Shown: piece by piece, positions 57,911 through 64,000 of the stretch
Layout of the letters: every line of letters starts with the position of its first letter
Position numbering within the stretch: the stretch's first letter is position 1
DNA from: Fasciola hepatica
Taxonomy: Eukaryota; Platyhelminthes; Trematoda; Plagiorchiida; Fasciolidae
Length of the DNA: 64,000 nt
Direction: 5' to 3'
Assembly: GCA_948099385.1 (NCBI GenBank)
Contig: CANUEZ040000182.1
Span: 21,081,501 to 21,145,500, forward strand
The notes under the pieces: generated by a model
What the model saw: the letters and a program-made list of their open reading frames with translations, nothing else
Databases searched by the model: none
Told to the model about the DNA's origin: nothing
Program-made: the position numbers and the translations under genes

Positions 57911-59822
57911 AGCGCGCTTAGATCGCTAGTTCCCGCGCCGACCAGCACCCCCCCCCCCTCTCTCTCTTCCACATCCGCATGATAATTTATTTGTTCAATC
58001 CCATTGCGCCACACAATTCTAGCCTTTTTCCTATGACAGGTGTCGATTGAACTTAGTTGTCATTTGTCTAGTTGTTGATCTTATCTGTTCGTATTGAACT
58101 CTGATTCTGAATAGATTTCATCGCTTACGTAACCTCTTTTCCCCGTTTTGGAATCTAAGCCCACTGACCCACTGGTATCCATGACCCGTTCTGTTATTAC
58201 GTCATAATTGTCTGGGTTACTTGACAAGACCCAAACGTTTGAACGTAGTTATCTTTCCCCCTCTATCTGCTTTACCTGTGTGAATGACTGAACTCGGCCA
58301 TCCCGCTACGATCATGCACTTTCTCATAGCTATACTATTCCGTTTGCTCATCACCACGCCTGTGTGGGTGTGTTCCCTCAGACAATTACTTCTCTTATGA
58401 ACGTTGACTGGTCAAAATATGCTCCCAGAAATAAGGACTTTCCTTGTAAACCAATTAAATTGCTTCTGCCTTGCCGTCTCCAGTGTTTCCTGTTTATTGC
58501 TGCCTGGGTGTTTTGAAGCCTTTGTTGACTTTCTTGATTCTGTGGTCGGTTTGCCCATAATCTGAGTAAAACAAGCTTGTGTTCTCCATCTTGGGACTCG
58601 GGTTTTGTTTGTCTGCGAGTCCCTCAATCAGGGGACGACAATCCTGTATATTCGCACACGAACGAACTAACTTGAGGATTACTGAACTTTTCTTAAAGTT
58701 TTGTTTTTTGATGGCACAAGGAGCAAAAATGATGTAAGTAATGGAATATCGGACTCTTCGTACTATCACTACAACAAACATTTTTATCAAAAAGCCTTTT
58801 AAATCACATTAAACCGCGTGCTGTTCTTCTTACAGGGAAGTGATCGACGAGGCTAATTCAGTGATTACCTTAGTGTTTCCTCGTGGGTCAAATCCACCCA
58901 ACTGGTTATTGAGCTTTAGCATTCCATGCTGAACTTTGTTATCAGTGCCAGCTTTCTCATCTTAGCGCGTACCCCCAGTGGCGTCTATTTCCAAAGAATA
59001 CGCACGCCCATTCGCAATTATCTAACTCGAACCACTTTCGCCAACTTATTTTCGAGCCAGCTTAGATTCTATGACACGAATTAAACGAACTTCAATCCTG
59101 TTCACCACAGCTCTCGCACGGATCGTCTCGCCGCTACCCGGAGCGCCGAACAAAAGTAATTCTTTCGATGGTTCAGTTCCTAGGTTGGTGAACTGTTAAG
59201 GATGCAAACAAAGCCTTTCGGTTATCCTCCAGAATCGCTTACTTTGCTCTTTACAGTCGACGATGTTTCTACTTGCTACATCAGGCTTATATTCCGCTAG
59301 TAGCATTGTTACACTCAGATCGACTTTGGGAGGGACGGTAAATTTACCTGATGTTTGGTGTGATCGACCGCATCACGCATTCCCTTCTCGATAACTGCAG
59401 ATGAAACCACAAATTTCGCAAACTACTCCCCATTATTGGCATTGCTTCGTCTTTTCGGGGTCCACTTTTGTGAATTTTGTACCACGGGCGACCTGAGGGC
59501 AGTGTTTATTTGCAAGGCGATCATTATCCACTGGAAGGTCCAAAAGAGCCGACAAAGCCAGCCCCGTGTCCGATTCCATAATGTCAGTCACTTCATCATC
59601 GTGCTTTAGGTACTTCCGAATTTCGGGAGCTCAAGACCATCGGCATCAGGAAATATCATCGGTTTTGTAACACAATTGGGGTCTACGGTCACTGAGACAG
59701 GAGAAACTGATCCTGTGGCTAATATGTGGAGTTGACATGGCAATATGTCGGTTATCTGGGAGGACCTTACTCCCAACTCCCTTTTCCTCTCTTCCCATGT
59801 GAAGTGCGAAAACAAGCCATGC
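57911..59822 (-). repeat. left arm of giant palindrome
   Basis: Reverse complement of 59950-61860. Pairing positions sum to 119772 inside the poly-C run and 119771 outside it, because the left arm has C11 where the right arm has G10. Only two further substitutions were seen by eye near the loop (near 59647 and 59798). It carries a minus-strand PSMC2 pseudogene at about 58867-59624. Confidence 0.92.
58867..59624 (-). pseudogene. PSMC2: PSMC2/Rpt1 pseudogene, left arm
   Basis: Mirror copy of 60148-60905 with the same stops, Walker A change and break point, so the gene was dead before the arms were duplicated or has been homogenised since. Lies on the minus strand. Confidence 0.78.
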
Positions 59823-59949
59823 CCTTTGGCCCAATGGCGCGGGGCGAATTAAAGCAGGATCCCAGGTATCGAGGTGGTTATTGACCATGAGAACCTTAGT
59901 GTTTCCTTGTGGGTCAAATCCACCCAACTGGTTATTGAGTGTTAGTATT
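59823..59949. other. 127-base loop of the palindrome
   Basis: Unpaired centre of the inverted repeat. On the minus strand it reads [20 protein letters not shown] then DTWDPALIRPAPLGQRA, a PSMC2/Rpt1 fragment that includes the stretch just beyond where the arm copies stop. Confidence 0.8.
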
Positions 59950-59962
59950 GCATGGCTTGTTT
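59830..59962 (-). pseudogene. PSMC2: PSMC2/Rpt1 fragment in the palindrome loop
   Basis: Minus-strand reading gives [20 protein letters not shown] and LDTWDPALIRPAPLGQRA, matching the '[20 protein letters not shown]' and 'DTLDPALMRPGRLDRK' part of Rpt1. Here AAGGTT continues as coding sequence where the arm copies have AAGGTAATC. It overlaps the loop and a few bases of the right arm. Confidence 0.72.
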
Positions 59963-61860
59963 TCGCACTTCGCATGGGAAGAGAGGAAAAGGGAGTTGGG
60001 AGTAAGGTCCTCCCAGATAACCGACATATTGCCATGTCAACTCCACATATTAGCCACAGGATCAGTTTCTCCTGTCTCAGTGACCGTAGACCCCAATTGT
60101 GTTACAAAACCGATGATATTTCCTGATACCGATGGTCTTGAGCTCCCGAAATTCGGAAGTACCTAAAGCACGATGATGAAGTGACTGACATTATGGAATC
60201 GGACACGGGGCTGGCTTTGTCGGCTCTTTTGGACCTTCCAGTGGATAATGATCGCCTTGCAAATAAACACTGCCCTCAGGTCGCCCGTGGTACAAAATTC
60301 ACAAAAGTGGACCCCGAAAAGACGAAGCAATGCCAATAATGGGGAGTAGTTTGCGAAATTTGTGGTTTCATCTGCAGTTATCGAGAAGGGAATGCGTGAT
60401 GCGGTCGATCACACCAAACATCAGGTAAATTTACCGTCCCTCCCAAAGTCGATCTGAGTGTAACAATGCTACTAGCGGAATATAAGCCTGATGTAGCAAG
60501 TAGAAACATCGTCGACTGTAAAGAGCAAAGTAAGCGATTCTGGAGGATAACCGAAAGGCTTTGTTTGCATCCTTAACAGTTCACCAACCTAGGAACTGAA
60601 CCATCGAAAGAATTACTTTTGTTCGGCGCTCCGGGTAGCGGCGAGACGATCCGTGCGAGAGCTGTGGTGAACAGGATTGAAGTTCGTTTAATTCGTGTCA
60701 TAGAATCTAAGCTGGCTCGAAAATAAGTTGGCGAAAGTGGTTCGAGTTAGATAATTGCGAATGGGCGTGCGTATTCTTTGGAAATAGACGCCACTGGGGG
60801 TACGCGCTAAGATGAGAAAGCTGGCACTGATAACAAAGTTCAGCATGGAATGCTAAAGCTCAATAACCAGTTGGGTGGATTTGACCCACGAGGAAACACT
60901 AAGGTAATCACTGAATTAGCCTCGTCGATCACTTCCCTGTAAGAAGAACAGCACGCGGTTTAATGTGATTTAAAAGGCTTTTTGATAAAAATGTTTGTTG
61001 TAGTGATAGTACGAAGAGTCCGATATTCCATTACTTACATCATTTTTGCTCCTTGTGCCATCAAAAAACAAAACTTTAAGAAAAGTTCAGTAATCCTCAA
61101 GTTAGTTCGTTCGTGTGCGAATATACAGGATTGTCGTCCCCTGATTGAGGGACTCGCAGACAAACAAAACCCGAGTCCCAAGATGGAGAACACAAGCTTG
61201 TTTTACTCAGATTATGGGCAAACCGACCACAGAATCAAGAAAGTCAACAAAGGCTTCAAAACACCCAGGCAGCAATAAACAGGAAACACTGGAGACGGCA
61301 AGGCAGAAGCAATTTAATTGGTTTACAAGGAAAGTCCTTATTTCTGGGAGCATATTTTGACCAGTCAACGTTCATAAGAGAAGTAATTGTCTGAGGGAAC
61401 ACACCCACACAGGCGTGGTGATGAGCAAACGGAATAGTATAGCTATGAGAAAGTGCATGATCGTAGCGGGATGGCCGAGTTCAGTCATTCACACAGGTAA
61501 AGCAGATAGAGGGGGAAAGATAACTACGTTCAAACGTTTGGGTCTTGTCAAGTAACCCAGACAATTATGACGTAATAACAGAACGGGTCATGGATACCAG
61601 TGGGTCAGTGGGCTTAGATTCCAAAACGGGGAAAAGAGGTTACGTAAGCGATGAAATCTATTCAGAATCAGAGTTCAATACGAACAGATAAGATCAACAA
61701 CTAGACAAATGACAACTAAGTTCAATCGACACCTGTCATAGGAAAAAGGCTAGAATTGTGTGGCGCAATGGGATTGAACAAATAAATTATCATGCGGATG
61801 TGGAAGAGAGAGAGGGGGGGGGGTGCTGGTCGGCGCGGGAACTAGTGATCTAAGCGCGCT
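59950..61860 (+). repeat. right arm of giant palindrome
   Basis: Partner of 57911-59822. Its outer edge (agcgcgct at 61853-61860) meets a Penelope-like insertion, after which the palindrome continues at 63231. Matching frames of 98 and 71 codons occur on both arms (60982-61278 with 58494-58790; 61145-61360 with 58412-58627); their products are not recognised. Confidence 0.92.
60148..60905 (+). pseudogene. PSMC2: PSMC2/Rpt1 (26S proteasome ATPase) pseudogene, right arm
   Basis: In order: RKYLKHDDEVTDIMESDTGL and NKHCPQVARGTKFTKVDPE; then after disrupted sequence VPPKVDLSVTMLLAEYKPDV, KEQSKRF, a damaged Walker A (GAPGSGET, Lys changed to Glu), RARAVVNRIEVRLIRVIESK and [18 protein letters not shown]. 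These follow Rpt1 from the N-terminal region through the AAA domain to just after the sensor region. At least five in-frame stops and a shortened Walker B region show it is dead. It breaks off at AAG|GTAATC, which looks like an exon-intron border. Confidence 0.78.
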
Positions 61861-61915
61861 GTCAACAATGAAACTCATGGAATACGCCCATCCATTCATG
61901 AAATATTTGTAACAT

Positions 61916-62077
61916 GAATAAATTTTTTTTCGAAATATCACTTCAGGCATTGACATATATAGTACTGGGTAAAAGAGGGTATATGTGCAGCTAAAGATAG
62001 CAGAGTGTGAGTAAATGTGCAACAAAGCTGGTAACTCGACAACATGCTTCAACTTGATGAATCTTGTTCGTTGTGTG
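61916..62077 (+). repeat. PLE inverted terminal repeat, left
   Basis: Reverse complement of 63064-63225, close to identical. It contains the plus-strand copy of the sequence that starts the truncated PLE frame on the right (MCNKAGNSTTCFNLMN). Confidence 0.85.
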
Positions 62078-62187
62078 ACGACAATACGTGTGAAATATAT
62101 AACCGAATGGAGTGAAAATGCTGGTGTGAAAAATGAGGTGTGGGGCTGGGGAGAATTGGTACAAGGCAACCATAAGAAAATCACGTG

Positions 62188-63126
62188 TTACGGCCACGGC
62201 AACAACAACTGTTGCACGAGGTTACGTTGCTTACACAAATCCGGTTTCAATAGTCGAATTGCTATGGCTTCTGACGTCATCAGCAACCGCCTGCGTAATC
62301 CTTTCGCGTGAACTCTGGGAGTTGTCAAGACTGGTCTAAAAGCTGTCACTGTGTCGATTTGATGTCCGCTATCCACCAGATGTTGTAGGATTGCGCTATT
62401 GATAGTCCGGACTGTACCTTTGCGTAAAGAAGCCGGGACGTGTTCTGATATCCTCTTCGACACGCGTCTCTTCGTATGTCCAATATACTGTGCACTACAA
62501 GAACACGTAAACTGATATAGAACAAAAGATTGAGACTGATGGGGCAACCTGTCCTCGGATTGTTGAACAATGAAAGGCTTCGTATTTGTTAAGATTCGGA
62601 CATGTGCAGCGGGGAAAGACTTCCCGAGGGTCTTGGATATGCGCAGCTCTAGTATTTCTAGGGTTTTGTCACCTTTGAACGGGACAGTTAGAAAAATATC
62701 CTTTTTCTTGGCCATTTGAACTTTCATTTTGTGTCTCCTCTCTCCCATATGTTAACGAATAAACGGTTCTGGATAGCCGTTTTTTAATAATGTACCGCGT
62801 ATGTGTTCGAGTTCTTGGGCAGTCGTGTCAGGACTACAGATGTTTCTTGCTTTGTAGGTCAGACTGCTCACAAGGTTTCTTTTGTATCGTAGGGGAACAT
62901 AACTTAGGAAATGTGTGTATTGCCCCAACCATGTACATTTCCGATAAGCCCTCCTTTCTATATGTCGGTCCTCCATTCTACGCAATCCCACATCAAGAAA
63001 GGCGAGGAAATTGTCCGTCTCTACTTCCACTGTAAATGTGGTAATTGCGTGGGCGGTATCGTTCACACAACGAACAAGATTCATCAAGTTGAAGCATGTT
63101 GTCGAGTTACCAGCTTTGTTGCACAT
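62188..63126 (-). pseudogene. PLE ORF: RT C-terminus and GIY-YIG endonuclease
   Basis: The first part (62752-63126) reads DNFLAFLDVGLRRMED, RAYRKCTWLGQYTHFLSYVP and TAQELEHIRGTLLKNGYPEP, the thumb/C-terminal region of Penelope RTs. After a single in-frame TAA at 62752-62754 the same frame continues to the endonuclease, with CSCSAQYIGHTKRRVSKRIS then EHVPAS. 'YIG.T.R....R..EH' is the GIY-YIG core with its catalytic Arg. The stop and the missing RT fingers/palm make it non-functional, though the endonuclease frame itself is intact for 186 codons. Confidence 0.8.
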
Positions 63127-63225
63127 TTACTCACACTCTGCTATCTTTAGCTGCACATATACCCTCTTTTACCCAGTACTATATATGTCAATGCCTGAAG
63201 TGATATTTCGAAAAAAAATTTATTC
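63064..63225 (-). repeat. PLE inverted terminal repeat, right
   Basis: Partner of 61916-62077; positions sum to 125141. The element's open frame begins inside it. Confidence 0.85.
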
Positions 63226-63230
63226 GTTTT

Positions 63231-63350
63231 ACAAAGAAACTGTTTGGTAAATACAAGAGAAAATTGTGATGGATAGCATGGGATTTGGACTAAACCAGTT
63301 TAACAAAGTTTCTCGATATGGCGAGTTGAATTCCCAAGTCCAATTTCAAG
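63231..63350. repeat. outer right arm of palindrome (diverged)
   Basis: Inverted match to 57788-57907, displaced outward by the PLE insertion. Similarity fades beyond about 63350. Confidence 0.75.
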
Positions 63351-64000
63351 AATCCTTTATGCGGCGTTGTTTGCTCTCGGATGCGAAGTGTTTTATGTCA
63401 TTCTAAGCCCTATGGTGCTTCTCTCCTCCTACACCGTTCGCTGTTATTTTAAATTACCTGATTGTTCATGTCGTGAAACGGAAATTTGTTCTGCAAATGT
63501 CTGTCTTTGGTCATTAGTGAAACCCCATAAACAACGAACACTCAATGCGACTGTGATGGTTTTCTTCATTAAATTTGTACTTTAGGCAATATTGGTGTCA
63601 GGGCGCAGCGCTTTTAGGTCAAACAACTAAGGCAGACAGTCGATTACTCTCTCATCCTGTACTATTTTCTTTCCATGCTATCGTCATCATTGTCACTTAC
63701 TGAGTTTTCTTCCTAGAATAGGGTTACGGAAACGAAGTTCGCATCAATATCCTACAGGGTGTTGTGAATTTCAGGCGCACACTGTTATACTTCTATGACT
63801 GTCTAGCAATGCGATAACCTGTTCGCTTTGTTGGTCTTTTCTGCATTCAAATTACGGTTTACGTAAACCTTGACCGGCTTACTCAGGCAGCAGTTATACT
63901 CGTTAGAACAGGAAAAAACGTAGGTTGCTAGACGCGAACATTTCGTTTATAGATAAACAGCACCACGTATAACGCAAACATGATGCAGAAAGTTTGCTCG
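63351..64000. other. no recognisable gene
   Basis: A 72-codon frame at 63367-63585 has no recognisable motif or splice context. Nothing else stands out. Confidence 0.5.

Larger units (their letters stand above)
61861..63230 (-). mobile_element. truncated Penelope-like element with inverted terminal repeats
   Basis: A minus-strand PLE lacking the RT catalytic half. It carries the end of the RT and a GIY-YIG endonuclease and is bounded by 162-base inverted repeats (61916-62077 and 63064-63225), like the pseudo-LTRs of Penelope elements. It splits the right side of the palindrome. Flanking acaatgaaact (61865 on) and acaaagaaact (63231 on) may be a diverged target-site duplication. Confidence 0.75.

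Noticed and set aside
60982..61278. 98-codon frame present on both palindrome arms
   Set aside because: The duplication reflects arm identity, not selection; no domain recognised and no evidence of expression.
63188..63225. CTGAAGT..GAAA in the PLE terminal repeat as a hammerhead
   Set aside because: The invariant A after CUGANG is replaced by T, stem II would be two base pairs, and no stem I partner was found, although PLE pseudo-LTRs are known to carry hammerheads.

Overview
The window looks like a gene-poor, repeat-rich stretch of a flatworm nuclear genome, most likely a digenean trematode. The reasons are: short exons with GT-AG introns (one about 52 bases) spread over tens of kilobases, long (AT)n microsatellites, RTE-like, CR1-like and Ty3/gypsy retroelements, Penelope-like elements, and tRNA-headed or hammerhead-ribozyme repeats of the kind known from schistosomes and liver flukes. 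No bacterial-style operons, rRNA genes, functional tRNA genes or CRISPR arrays were seen. The species call is inference.

Region 1 (about 1.2-26.9 kb, + strand) holds the 3' part of one host gene. I read it as the flatworm homolog of TBC1D32/Broad-minded, a large HEAT-like protein with a C-terminal degenerate RabGAP-TBC domain that works in ciliary and Hedgehog-related signalling. From 6029 to the stop at 26907, thirteen exons form a chain in which every splice phase fits the next; two or three upstream exons are also readable. Two introns carry sense-oriented fragments of one RTE-like family, and a third fragment of the same family begins about 25 bases after the stop codon. One intron carries a hammerhead-ribozyme repeat between two (AT)n tracts.

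Region 2 (27.4-41.6 kb) is mostly unassigned. It contains a tRNA-like repeat (32.6 kb), a Sm-alpha-like SINE with a decayed hammerhead (33.3 kb), a decayed CR1-like ORF2 interrupted by a C21 run (33.6-35.3 kb), two phase-compatible candidate terminal exons of an unrecognised gene (36.0-36.7 kb), a second rearranged copy of the hammerhead repeat (38.8 kb), and a 150-base palindrome (40.5 kb).

Region 3 (41.7-48.3 kb) is a dead Ty3/gypsy element on the minus strand (gag, protease/RT, RNase H, integrase), followed by a Penelope-like RT remnant and a Tigger/pogo-like transposase remnant, both on the plus strand. From 48.3 to 55.6 kb I see two (AT)n tracts and no gene.

Region 4 (55.7-63.4 kb) is structurally the most striking. 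A compact non-autonomous LTR element with near-identical 313-base LTRs, a primer-binding site and a polypurine tract lies next to a nearly perfect palindrome with arms of about 1.91 kb and a 127-base loop. Each arm carries a broken copy of the 26S proteasome ATPase gene PSMC2/Rpt1, and the loop carries another fragment of it. A truncated Penelope-like element with a GIY-YIG endonuclease and inverted terminal repeats abuts the right arm. Beyond it the palindrome resumes in a clearly more diverged form.
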